64,000 nt of DNA from NCBI GenBank assembly GCA_026418175.1, contig JAOABX010000005.1:1-64000 (forward strand). Reading direction: 5' to 3'. The position numbers were made by a program, and so were the translations under genes. The notes under the pieces were generated by a model, which was given only the letters and a program-made list of their open reading frames with translations, ran no database searches and was not told where the DNA came from. Shown in pieces: positions 19,013 to 27,517 of the stretch; position 1 is the stretch's first letter, and every line of letters begins with the position of its first letter. This DNA comes from Flavobacteriales bacterium. GTDB taxonomy: Bacteria > Bacteroidota > Bacteroidia > CAIKAF01.

Positions 19013-19534
19013 ATGAAAAAAATTTTTTTGCCAATAATTGGGACGTTTATTCTATTCTCTTGTGGTCCGAAAAAAGACCCTAATCTTACTTATTTTGAAA
19101 AAGCAGAAGAATACAATGATTATATCATTAAAGAACAAGTAGAATTGTTTGCCGCATTTGATGAATTTATTCATCAAATGGAAACCGGCAACATGGATCA
19201 ATTGCAAGCTTCATTTGATAAGCTCTATGAACGCTCAAAAACTGCAGTTGAACGGATGGAAAAATTAGCTGATTTTAAAAAGAATACTGAGTTTCGTGAT
19301 AAAAGTAAAGAACTTTTTATTTTTTATAAAACCCAATGCGAAACTGATTTGAAAGAAATGCTGACATTGTTTGAAAAAGACACATTGATGACAGAAGCAG
19401 ATCAAATACGCATTGAAGAAATTGCTAATGCATTTGATAATACAGAAAAAAAACTAAATGATGCGCTGATTGCTGCCCAAGAGGCATTTGCTAAAAAATT
19501 CAACCTGGAGTTGGTAGAAGATAAGCCGCTTTAG
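19013..19534 (+). CDS. Small helical lipoprotein, LIC11966-like
   Basis: The 173-aa product has a lipoprotein signal (ILFSCGPKK, Cys about residue 17). The mature part is almost wholly alpha-helical, with heptad-like Leu/Phe spacing and many Glu and Lys residues (FEKAEEYNDYIIKEQVELF). This looks like the LIC11966 family of surface proteins; the match is from memory. Function is unknown. It is monocistronic and converges on the next gene with a 27-bp gap. Confidence 0.65.
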   Translation: MKKIFLPIIGTFILFSCGPKKDPNLTYFEKAEEYNDYIIKEQVELFAAFDEFIHQMETGNMDQLQASFDKLYERSKTAVERMEKLADFKKNTEFRDKSKELFIFYKTQCETDLKEMLTLFEKDTLMTEADQIRIEEIANAFDNTEKKLNDALIAAQEAFAKKFNLELVEDKPL

Positions 19535-19561
19535 TACTTAGCATTTGAATATCCAATATTT

Positions 19562-20053
19562 TTAGGTTATTTTTATTCGCTTTACAGTATCGGCTTCATA
19601 CGCTCCGCCCAAATCAACATCATTTCCACCCTGCGACCAAAATTCCACCTCGAGTGTCCTTTTTTCTAGTTTCCAAACTACAAGGTAATAATCCTCAGAC
19701 TTAGATTCTTTACGCTGTTCTTGCCCCCAAAGCCGGCGACATTTCGGCAATGTATCGCCCAAACCAATTCCATATATTTTACCGGTAAAATGAATTCCTC
19801 GTTCAAACCAAGTTGCAATAATGGAAGTTATTTTTTGATGAGCTGCATCGGTGTAAATTATAATTCCATACTGGTAAAAAGTAAAAAAATTAGCACCGCT
19901 TCTATCCGGTTTTCCGAGTTTTTCAGATGCTTTTTTCCAATCATCATCTATTTTAACCGGCAACGTGTATTCCAATACATCTAATTGGGTCTGCCGTGTA
20001 CGACAAGCCGTAATTATTAGTAAAATAAATAATAACAGATAAAGGTTTTTCAC
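19562..20053 (-). CDS. Hypothetical lipoprotein
   Basis: This 163-aa protein has a lipoprotein signal (LLIITACRTRQ, Cys about residue 17). A small alpha/beta domain follows with IDDDWKKASEKLGKPDRSG and YGIGLGDTLPKCRRLWGQ, a layout reminiscent of small periplasmic proteins with repeated G-D-T / LG-x-P hairpins. I do not recognise a family. Its ATG overlaps the stop of the enoyl-CoA hydratase by 4 bp, so it is translated from the paa-like transcript, although nothing in its sequence suggests a catabolic role. Confidence 0.65.
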   Translation of the reverse strand: MKNLYLLLFILLIITACRTRQTQLDVLEYTLPVKIDDDWKKASEKLGKPDRSGANFFTFYQYGIIIYTDAAHQKITSIIATWFERGIHFTGKIYGIGLGDTLPKCRRLWGQEQRKESKSEDYYLVVWKLEKRTLEVEFWSQGGNDVDLGGAYEADTVKRIKIT

Positions 20054-20820
20054 CCTTGCTTAAATTGTTGTATAGTTTGCTTAGCAAAATCAGATAATAT
20101 TAAACGCCCACTAATCTCAGCCCGTTGCTCCAGTAGAGTATCCCAATGCTCTGTTCCACTCCACATGATTCGCTTCAACTCTTGCATAGCCTCCGGGCTA
20201 CTTTTAGACAAACGTAATGCCAATGAAGATATTGCCTGATCAAGTTCATCGATTGTTGCAAAAACATCCATAAACATTCCCTTTTCACAGGCCCATTTTG
20301 CTGAACGCCATTCGGTAGCATTTACAGCCAGAGAATTGAATGCTGATGTTCCAACTTTTCGTTCAACGGCCGGACCAACCACAAAAGGTCCAATACCCAC
20401 CGCCAGTTCGCTGAGTTTTACAGATGCAGCTTCGGTAGCCAAACAATAATCCACAGCACAAGCAACGCCAACTCCACCTCCCACTGCTTTCCCTTGTACA
20501 CGACCTATAACAAATTTGGGTACTTTGCGTATGGCATTAATTACTCGGGCAAACCCCATAAAGAACTCTTTTGCGGGTGCAAATTCTTCCAAGATAAGTA
20601 ACTCATCAAACGATGCTCCTGCACAAAAAGCACCATTGCCTTCACTTTGAAGCACAATAACCCGAACATCCGTACGATCACCAAACTCAGTAATAGTTTC
20701 AGCCAATTGCTTCAGCACCATGCTAGGTAAAGAATTACTTTTAGGATGAAAAAAAGTAATAATTCCAATTCCATCTTTTACAGAAGTGTTTATCCCCCCT
20801 TGTACAATGATATTTTCCAT
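20050..20820 (-). CDS. Enoyl-CoA hydratase/isomerase family protein
   Basis: The 256-aa crotonase-fold protein carries the two oxyanion-hole segments (NGAFCAGASFDEL near residue 65 and QGKAVGGGVGVACAVDYCLA near residue 110). A position after the second segment normally held by a catalytic Glu is occupied within LAVGIGPFVVGP, so catalysis may rely on other residues. In context, 1 bp after the monooxygenase-like gene and downstream of paaZ, it probably acts on a CoA-thioester of phenylacetate-type or fatty-acid degradation, like PaaF or PaaG. Confidence 0.85.
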   Translation of the reverse strand: MENIIVQGGINTSVKDGIGIITFFHPKSNSLPSMVLKQLAETITEFGDRTDVRVIVLQSEGNGAFCAGASFDELLILEEFAPAKEFFMGFARVINAIRKVPKFVIGRVQGKAVGGGVGVACAVDYCLATEAASVKLSELAVGIGPFVVGPAVERKVGTSAFNSLAVNATEWRSAKWACEKGMFMDVFATIDELDQAISSLALRLSKSSPEAMQELKRIMWSGTEHWDTLLEQRAEISGRLILSDFAKQTIQQFKQG

Positions 20821-20821
20821 A

Positions 20822-21160
20822 TTAAAATTTTTCAGTTTGATGTATCACTTGTGCTATTTCACTTTTGTACCAAGCATACCACCGAGTGCTTTGGTATTTT
20901 GCATCCCTGTGAATCGGATGCTTTTTCCATTGTTCAATAGATTCAAGGTCTTTCCAATAGCTGATAAAAATTCCCCGATTTCCATTATAAACTGACTGAT
21001 AACCTAAATACCCAGGAATTTCTTTCACAAGATTTAAAGTCAGTTCATCCATTTCAGCATATCCTTCCAAATTATCTGATCGTAAAAGAGAAAAAGTTAC
21101 CTGATAGTAATTCCCATCAGGTGGCTGCCTATGCCAGTGTATATACGGGTGTTTATCCAT
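20822..21160 (-). CDS. ABM-type (antibiotic biosynthesis monooxygenase-like) protein
   Basis: The 112-aa protein fits a single dimeric ferredoxin-like ABM domain: YYQVTFSLLRSDNLEGYAEMDELTLNLVKEIPGYLGYQSV and GIFISYWKDLESIEQWKKHPIHRDAK, the typical strand-helix-strand and W-x-H pattern. Members act as cofactor-free oxygenases, heme degraders or stress proteins. It overlaps paaZ by 8 bp, so a role in the same pathway is likely, but no specific reaction can be assigned. Confidence 0.8.
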   Translation of the reverse strand: MDKHPYIHWHRQPPDGNYYQVTFSLLRSDNLEGYAEMDELTLNLVKEIPGYLGYQSVYNGNRGIFISYWKDLESIEQWKKHPIHRDAKYQSTRWYAWYKSEIAQVIHQTEKF

Positions 21161-23252
21161 GTTTACGTTGTACCATAGTTAAGATAGTTCCAGTAGCTAC
21201 GATTTCATTTTTTTCGTCTAAGATTTCCACCAGCCATTTTACAATTCCTTTATCTATATCATCACCACGCCTAAAGTCTTCAGGTTTTTCAACTACCCGT
21301 TTATCACTGGGTAATTTTTCCTTGCAGGTAAATCGCACATACACTTCGCTACCAGGATAAGTTGGTTTAGTAAACCGTAATTCATCAATACCATAATTAA
21401 GTAATACCGGATTCTTTTCATAACAATCAACAAATAGTCCGGCGGCAATACTCATCATCAGGTATCCGTGTGCCACTTGGCGTTCAAACATTGTACCTTC
21501 AAAATTGGTATCTTTTAAATGAGCATAAAAATGATCACCGGTTAAATCAGCAAACTTATCAATATCATCTGCTGTAATAACACGTTTATCCGTGATTAGC
21601 TGATCGCCAATTTGTAACTCTTCAAAATACTTTTTGAAAGGATGTTTTCCTGGATCTTTGCCTTTGGCATGCGGCTGATAAACCTGAACAATTTCAGTTA
21701 TCATAGTAGGAGAACCCTGCAATGCAGTACGCTGTAAATAATGTTTCACACCACGTACGCCTCCCATTTCTTCCCCTCCTCCCGCTCTACCGGGGCCACC
21801 GTGAACCAGCATGGGCAGCGGCGATCCGTGTCCTGTATTTTCTTTGGCACATTCGTTATTTAACACCAATACACGACCATGATATGAAGCAGCGCCAATT
21901 ACATAATTCCGAGCCTCTTTATAATCGGCTGTAACAATGGTGGTTACTAAACTTCCTTTACCAAGCTTACTTAATGCAATGGCTTCTTCCGGTGTTTTAT
22001 ATGGCATGATAGTACTAACCGGTCCAAACGCTTCAATTTCGTGTGGTTCTTTACATCCAAACGGATTTTCATTTTTCAGCAAAATGGGTGATAAAAATGC
22101 ACCTACTTTGGCATCGGCATCTGCCACTTCCACACTATCCAAACTGCCATATACAATTTGTGAAGTAGCCAATAATTTTTGTACCTGATCAAGCACTTCT
22201 TTACGCTGGGTTTGCCCTGCTAAACTACCCATACGTACTTTTTCGTTCAATGGATTGCCAATAACCGTTTGGGCCAACGCTTCTGAAAGTGACCGAATCA
22301 TATCCTCCATTTTACTTTCAGGAACAAAAATTCGGCGTACCCCTGTACAACGTTGCCCTGCTTTAAGAGTCATTTCCTTTCTTACTTCTTTAACAAAAAT
22401 ATCCCACTCTGGCATTCCAGGATTTACATCGCTACCCAATACAATACAATTTAGTGAATCGGCTTCCATATTAAATGGTACTGATTCACGCAAAATATAC
22501 GGATTGGATTTTAACATTAGTCCGGTTGAGGCAGAGCCTGTAAAGGTTACAACATCCTGACACATCACATGGTTCAGAATATCTCCGGCACTACCACAAA
22601 TAAGTTGTAATGCCCCTTCAGGTAAAATTTTGGAAGCAATAATTTCACGCACTACCACTTCAGTTAAGTATGATGTAGCAGTTGCAGGTTTTACTATGCA
22701 AGGTACTCCAGCCAATAAATTCACCGCTATTTTTTCAAGCATACCCCATACCGGAAAATTAAAAGCATTGATATGTACGGCTACACCTTCTTTGGGTACC
22801 AAAATATGCGTACCCATGAAAGTATTATTCTTACTCAGGTTATGGCTTTCACCATCTATACAAATCACATCGTCAGGGAACTTACGGCGTAGAGAAGCAT
22901 TAGAAAAAAGATTACCAATTCCTCCTTCAATATCTACCCAACTATCAGCCTTAGTAGCACCAGTTAAATAACTTACCCGATAAAATTTATCCAGGTGCTT
23001 ACGTAAATGTAAGGCTAAGGCTTTAAGCATATTGCCTCGTTGATGAAACGTCATTTTTCGTAAAGCAGGCCCCCCTACACTTCTTCCATATTCCATTATG
23101 GCTTTAAAATCAAGCCCAGAGGTAGTAGCATATGCTACCACTTCGCCGGTAACCGCATTGAATAATGCCTGTCCTTCTCCTGCACCTTCTATCCACTGTC
23201 CCAAGGCATAGTTTCCTACTTTTTTTATTGAAACAGATGTTGCTGTATGCAT
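21153..23252 (-). CDS. paaZ: Bifunctional oxepin-CoA hydrolase / semialdehyde dehydrogenase
   Basis: The 699-aa fusion has an N-terminal aldehyde dehydrogenase domain (about 1-530) with catalytic Glu263 (NMEADSLN) and Cys302 (GQRCTGVRR), and a C-terminal MaoC-type hotdog hydratase (about 550-699) with Asp573 and His578 in TGDHFYAH. This is the PaaZ architecture, which opens the oxepin-CoA ring in aerobic phenylacetate degradation and oxidises the resulting aldehyde. Length is close to the E. coli enzyme. It heads a four-gene minus-strand operon; paaABCDE are not in the window. Confidence 0.93.
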   Translation of the reverse strand: MHTATSVSIKKVGNYALGQWIEGAGEGQALFNAVTGEVVAYATTSGLDFKAIMEYGRSVGGPALRKMTFHQRGNMLKALALHLRKHLDKFYRVSYLTGATKADSWVDIEGGIGNLFSNASLRRKFPDDVICIDGESHNLSKNNTFMGTHILVPKEGVAVHINAFNFPVWGMLEKIAVNLLAGVPCIVKPATATSYLTEVVVREIIASKILPEGALQLICGSAGDILNHVMCQDVVTFTGSASTGLMLKSNPYILRESVPFNMEADSLNCIVLGSDVNPGMPEWDIFVKEVRKEMTLKAGQRCTGVRRIFVPESKMEDMIRSLSEALAQTVIGNPLNEKVRMGSLAGQTQRKEVLDQVQKLLATSQIVYGSLDSVEVADADAKVGAFLSPILLKNENPFGCKEPHEIEAFGPVSTIMPYKTPEEAIALSKLGKGSLVTTIVTADYKEARNYVIGAASYHGRVLVLNNECAKENTGHGSPLPMLVHGGPGRAGGGEEMGGVRGVKHYLQRTALQGSPTMITEIVQVYQPHAKGKDPGKHPFKKYFEELQIGDQLITDKRVITADDIDKFADLTGDHFYAHLKDTNFEGTMFERQVAHGYLMMSIAAGLFVDCYEKNPVLLNYGIDELRFTKPTYPGSEVYVRFTCKEKLPSDKRVVEKPEDFRRGDDIDKGIVKWLVEILDEKNEIVATGTILTMVQRKHG

Positions 23253-23413
23253 GATGTTATTGATTATTTTTTGAAAACATGCAATTTTAGCGAAAAAAGG
23301 TGAAACCGGAAAAAACTGCTAGCATGAAACAAGGATAAAACCTTAATTAAACAATTTGCATACTCATTTTCAGATAATAATTTTTAATTTTATTTTTATA
23401 ATAAACAAAACCT

Positions 23414-23968
23414 ATGAATGAAGTACACATCCACTTGTTAACTAACCATCTACCTATAATATTACCAGCATGTGGATTATCCATATTATTAGCTGGAATG
23501 ATTTTAAAATCAGAAGTAGTAATACGGGTAGGTTTTGCCGTGCTAATTGGTAGTGGGTTAGCAACAATACCTGCACAAATTTCGGGAGAAGGAGCTGAAG
23601 AAATTGCAGAAAATATTGTTGGAATTAATGAAGCCTCAATCGAAGAACACGAAGACCAAGCAAAATATTTTTCTATATTATCGTATATTTTAGGAGCAGC
23701 AGGGATACTTGGTATGATACTTAGTTTAAAAAAATCGTCTGTAAGTAAGTTTTATACACCTGCAATTATCATCTATGGCATATTAGTAATGTATTTTGCT
23801 TACAAAACCGGCAACAGTGGAGGGAAGATACGTCATACTGAAATAATTTCCGGAGGTTCTGCTATGGAAACCACTAATCAAAATACAGAAAACACAACAC
23901 AAGAAAATAACACACCTCAAATACCAATCAGTAAAGAGGAAGATAAAGAATATAAAGAAAAAGATTGA
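23414..23968 (+). CDS. Four-helix membrane protein, DUF2231-like
   Basis: The 184-aa product begins MNEVHIHLLTNHLPIILP and has four predicted helices (about 12-32, 37-55, 85-103, 112-130), then a conserved GGKIRHTEI segment and a low-complexity Thr/Asn/Glu tail. The conserved His residues (HIHLLTNHLPI at the first helix, EEHEDQAKYF before the third, and RHTEI) resemble DUF2231 membrane proteins and suggest heme b ligands. Function is unknown. It is monocistronic and divergent from paaZ. Confidence 0.6.
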   Translation: MNEVHIHLLTNHLPIILPACGLSILLAGMILKSEVVIRVGFAVLIGSGLATIPAQISGEGAEEIAENIVGINEASIEEHEDQAKYFSILSYILGAAGILGMILSLKKSSVSKFYTPAIIIYGILVMYFAYKTGNSGGKIRHTEIISGGSAMETTNQNTENTTQENNTPQIPISKEEDKEYKEKD

Positions 23969-24207
23969 TTAAAACTTTTTCAGTACTTACTCTTCATTTC
24001 ATGTATTTGTAATTCATATAAACCTGCATAAAGAAATTGTGATAATTTACAAATAACAATATTGCTTAAAATTATGTTGGTTAAAAAAATTTACTTTGAA
24101 TAAAAAAGTATTTTTAGATATATAATTTAATTTTTTCTTATTTACAAGGGAAATATAATTTGCTTTTTTCGTATTTTTTTTTGAATTTAGATTAAAACAT
24201 TTTGAAT

Positions 24208-27200
24208 ATGAAAAAACTACTACTAATTACATTATCATGGATAGGATGTATATTTTCTTTTTATGCACAAAAATATCATCCACACTATCAAGACGGAAAA
24301 ATTTGGTTTAAAATCAAAAACGATTATCGGGTTATCTCTGCTGTAAATGAAGATCCAAGAAATATTCCATTCAGTCATCTTCCATTATTGCATGAAATCA
24401 CCAAACAATATAACATAACAAGGCTTAGTCGTCCATTCTTTGCAGCCAAAGGCGATATTAATTTAGAACGCACCTACCTGCTTGAGTTTACTGATTACAT
24501 GCAGGTTGAAGCCATTATCAAAAAACTTCAAGCACATGCCGGAGTAGAATATGCTGAAAAGGTTCCTCTAGATAAGCATTGTTTAACACCCAATGATCCA
24601 AACTTTTCTTCTCAATGGGGATTAAATATTATTGGAGCACAAACAGCATGGAATTACTTTTCAACCGGATCAAACATTGTTATTGCTATTGTAGATGATG
24701 CTGTAGAACGTACTCATGCAGACCTTTCACCCAATTTATGGGTTAATCCAGGAGAAACACCTAACAACGGAATTGATGATGACAACAATGGCTATGTAGA
24801 TGATATCAACGGATATGATGTTGGAAGTAATGACAATAACCCGAATCCCCCAAACTCGCAATACGATCATGGTACGCATGTTGCCGGTATTGCATCTGCC
24901 CGTAGTAATAACGGAATAGGAGTTGCTTCAATTGGTTTTAGCTGTAAATTAATGTGCGTAAAAGCTACTAGTTCGCCAACCTCAGTTACCAATGGATATG
25001 ATGGTATTGTATATGCAGCTAATGCTGGGGCAAAAATTATTAATTGTTCTTGGGGGGGGCCAGGTTATTCTACAACCGGACAAAATGTTATCAATTTTGC
25101 ATGGAATAAAGGATGTATAATTATAGCGGCTGCAGGAAATGATAATGTAAGTTCACAATTTTATCCCGCAGCATTTAATAATGTTATTTCTGTTGCAGCC
25201 ACTTCATCAAACGATACAAAAGCAAGCTTTTCAAATTATGGAACCTGGATCGATATTTCTGCACCAGGTAATAACATATATAGTACCATTGTTGGAAATA
25301 GCTATGGAAACAAATCCGGAACATCCATGGCATCTCCCATGGTTGCGGGTTTAGCTGGGCTTATGTGGTCACTAAATCCCAGTATGCCCAGAGCTGATTT
25401 GATTAATTGCCTGCTTACAACTGCAACCAACATCAATGCACAAAATCCAGGTTACAATGGACAACTAGGTGCCGGTAGAATTAACGCTGCCCAAGCAATG
25501 CAATGTGTTTCTACATCATTGAATAATCCACCGGTAGCAGATTTTACAGCAAATTTTACAACTATCACTGCCGGTGGCCAAGTACAATTTACAGATCAAT
25601 CTACCTACAGCCCAACTAGTTGGAGCTGGTCATTTCCAGGTGGAACACCGGCATCTTTCAATGGACAAAATCCACCCCCTATAACTTATAATACTGCTGG
25701 TACATATAGTGTTACATTAACAGTTACTAATGCTAATGGCAGCGACAGTGAGGTAAAAACAAACTACATACAAGTAAATGCTGCGGGGGGATGTGAAGAT
25801 ATAAATTATCCAATTCCTACTGGTTGGAGTCTTGTAAATTATATTACTGGTACAGCAGGTGCAGATGGTTTTGTAAACGGTCAAAATATTTATAATGATA
25901 AACAAAAAGCCATGTATTTTGATGCCTCTGCACTACCCTATACTTATTTAACACAATGCTTAATTGCATTTGGAGTAGCTTATTCATCTAATCCAAACAA
26001 AATTGTACCGGTAAGAATTTATGATGGTACAGCAGGGCCTGCATCTCAACCCGGAACATTGCTGGCAACCACGAATTTAACCATGGGAGAAATAATGGCA
26101 GATGTAAATGGAGGTTATTATACAGTAGCTGATTTTGCTACGCCCGTTACGCTTCCGGCTTCTAAACGATTTTTTGTAAGCATTGATATTAGTAACTTGA
26201 GTTGGACCGGTAATCCCAAAGATTCTCTTTCTATTGTAAGTAATACCAATGGAAATACCAACACCATTGCCAATCCGGTGTGGGAACAACAAAGCAACAA
26301 TCAATGGTATCGCTACAATTCAGCCGGATCTTGGCCACTCAATATTTCTTTAATTATTCATCCATTTTTAACGAATCAACCGGTTGTAGCACAATTTACG
26401 CAAACTTCCACTACTATATGTGCTGGTGAAAGTATTACATTTGATGCATCTGGTTCAACCTATCAGGATACATTGCTTTGGGTATTCCCGGGTGGAAGCC
26501 CATTTTTGGTTCCGGGAAATCCCAACCCTACTGTGTTCTTTAATACTCCCGGAACAAGAACAGTAAAAATGTATGTAATTGGCGGTGGTTGCAGTGAGCT
26601 TGACTCAGCACAAGTTACAATTACAGTAAACCCAACGCCAAACGTAGCTATTACAACCCCAGATAATGAAATTTGCGTAGGTCAAAGCACAACCCTTAAT
26701 GCTTCCGGAGCTACGAGCTATACCTGGAGCCCTGCCAGTAGCCTTAGCTCTTCAACAGGAGCCACCGTTACTGCAACACCATCACAAACAACAACCTACT
26801 ATGTAACAGGAACTACTGGTTCATGCACCGGTAACAGTACTATTGAAATAAGAGTTAAGGATGAACCACAAGTAAATGTTACCAATAGTAATTTAAATAT
26901 TCTTTGTAATGGTACCGTTGATTTTGACGCTTCAGCATCAACAGATGTAAGCACATTCTCCTGGAATTTTAACGGAGGTACTCCTGCCACATCTAATGCT
27001 TCGGGTGCTACAGTACAATTCAATAATACCGGCACATTTAGTGTTACATTGCATGCATCTAATATTTGTGGCACGGATAGTTCATACGCTGTCACTGTAA
27101 ATGTTACTGGCCAGTGTAATGTATCTTTAGACGCATCAGAAATTCAGCAATTCGCAGCCTGGTATGCACCCCTTGATGAGGATATTGTGGTACACTGGTT

Positions 27201-27384
27201 CAGTAATTTACCATCTACAATTAGCCTGATAAATAATTTAGGTCAGATTGTAAGCTTAGAACAAATACAGTCAATCGGGGAGCAATGGATTCGAATAGAC
27301 ACATCCCCATTAGCTTCAGGAATTTATATTCTAAGAATTGATAATGGAATGCATACCCAGCATGTAAAACTTAGAATTGATTAA
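24208..27384 (+). CDS. T9SS-secreted subtilisin-like serine protease with PKD domains
   Basis: The 1058-aa protease has a signal peptide (ending near FSFYAQ), a propeptide (about 25-130), and an S8 catalytic domain with Asp163, His221 (DHGTHVAG) and Ser373 (SGTSMASP). PKD or Ig-like domains follow near 445-520, 725-800, 805-880 and 885-965, separated by a jelly-roll-like segment (about 530-720). The C terminus is a T9SS sorting domain (ASGIYILRIDNGMHTQHVKL). It should be a cell-surface or secreted protein-degrading enzyme. I use ATG 24208 rather than an upstream in-frame TTG at 24202. A strong terminator follows. Confidence 0.92.
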   Translation: MKKLLLITLSWIGCIFSFYAQKYHPHYQDGKIWFKIKNDYRVISAVNEDPRNIPFSHLPLLHEITKQYNITRLSRPFFAAKGDINLERTYLLEFTDYMQVEAIIKKLQAHAGVEYAEKVPLDKHCLTPNDPNFSSQWGLNIIGAQTAWNYFSTGSNIVIAIVDDAVERTHADLSPNLWVNPGETPNNGIDDDNNGYVDDINGYDVGSNDNNPNPPNSQYDHGTHVAGIASARSNNGIGVASIGFSCKLMCVKATSSPTSVTNGYDGIVYAANAGAKIINCSWGGPGYSTTGQNVINFAWNKGCIIIAAAGNDNVSSQFYPAAFNNVISVAATSSNDTKASFSNYGTWIDISAPGNNIYSTIVGNSYGNKSGTSMASPMVAGLAGLMWSLNPSMPRADLINCLLTTATNINAQNPGYNGQLGAGRINAAQAMQCVSTSLNNPPVADFTANFTTITAGGQVQFTDQSTYSPTSWSWSFPGGTPASFNGQNPPPITYNTAGTYSVTLTVTNANGSDSEVKTNYIQVNAAGGCEDINYPIPTGWSLVNYITGTAGADGFVNGQNIYNDKQKAMYFDASALPYTYLTQCLIAFGVAYSSNPNKIVPVRIYDGTAGPASQPGTLLATTNLTMGEIMADVNGGYYTVADFATPVTLPASKRFFVSIDISNLSWTGNPKDSLSIVSNTNGNTNTIANPVWEQQSNNQWYRYNSAGSWPLNISLIIHPFLTNQPVVAQFTQTSTTICAGESITFDASGSTYQDTLLWVFPGGSPFLVPGNPNPTVFFNTPGTRTVKMYVIGGGCSELDSAQVTITVNPTPNVAITTPDNEICVGQSTTLNASGATSYTWSPASSLSSSTGATVTATPSQTTTYYVTGTTGSCTGNSTIEIRVKDEPQVNVTNSNLNILCNGTVDFDASASTDVSTFSWNFNGGTPATSNASGATVQFNNTGTFSVTLHASNICGTDSSYAVTVNVTGQCNVSLDASEIQQFAAWYAPLDEDIVVHWFSNLPSTISLINNLGQIVSLEQIQSIGEQWIRIDTSPLASGIYILRIDNGMHTQHVKLRID

Positions 27385-27401
27385 CAAAAATGTTATCCCA
27401 C

Positions 27402-27426
27402 AGCCCCGAGAAATCGGGGCTTTTTG
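27402..27426 (+). terminator. Rho-independent terminator after the subtilase
   Basis: AGCCCCGA-gaaa-TCGGGGCT is an 8-bp GC-rich stem with a GAAA tetraloop, followed by a T run. It lies 17 bp after the subtilase stop. Confidence 0.93.
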
Positions 27427-27517
27427 TTAGGGTAGGTTAAAATTGGTTAATTGAGTTTCCTTTTTCTTTAGTTATTTTCACATTATTTTCACCTTTGCAT
27501 TAATAATAGTTTACTCC

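Noticed and set aside
24030-24060. FNR-like repeat TTGTGATAATTTACAA upstream of the subtilase
   Set aside because: One half site is imperfect and the spacing is 4 rather than 6, so it does not match a CRP/FNR site.
24202-24207. TTG start for the subtilase
   Set aside because: The ATG at 24208 starts directly before a normal signal peptide (KKLLLITLSW); the TTG adds only two residues.
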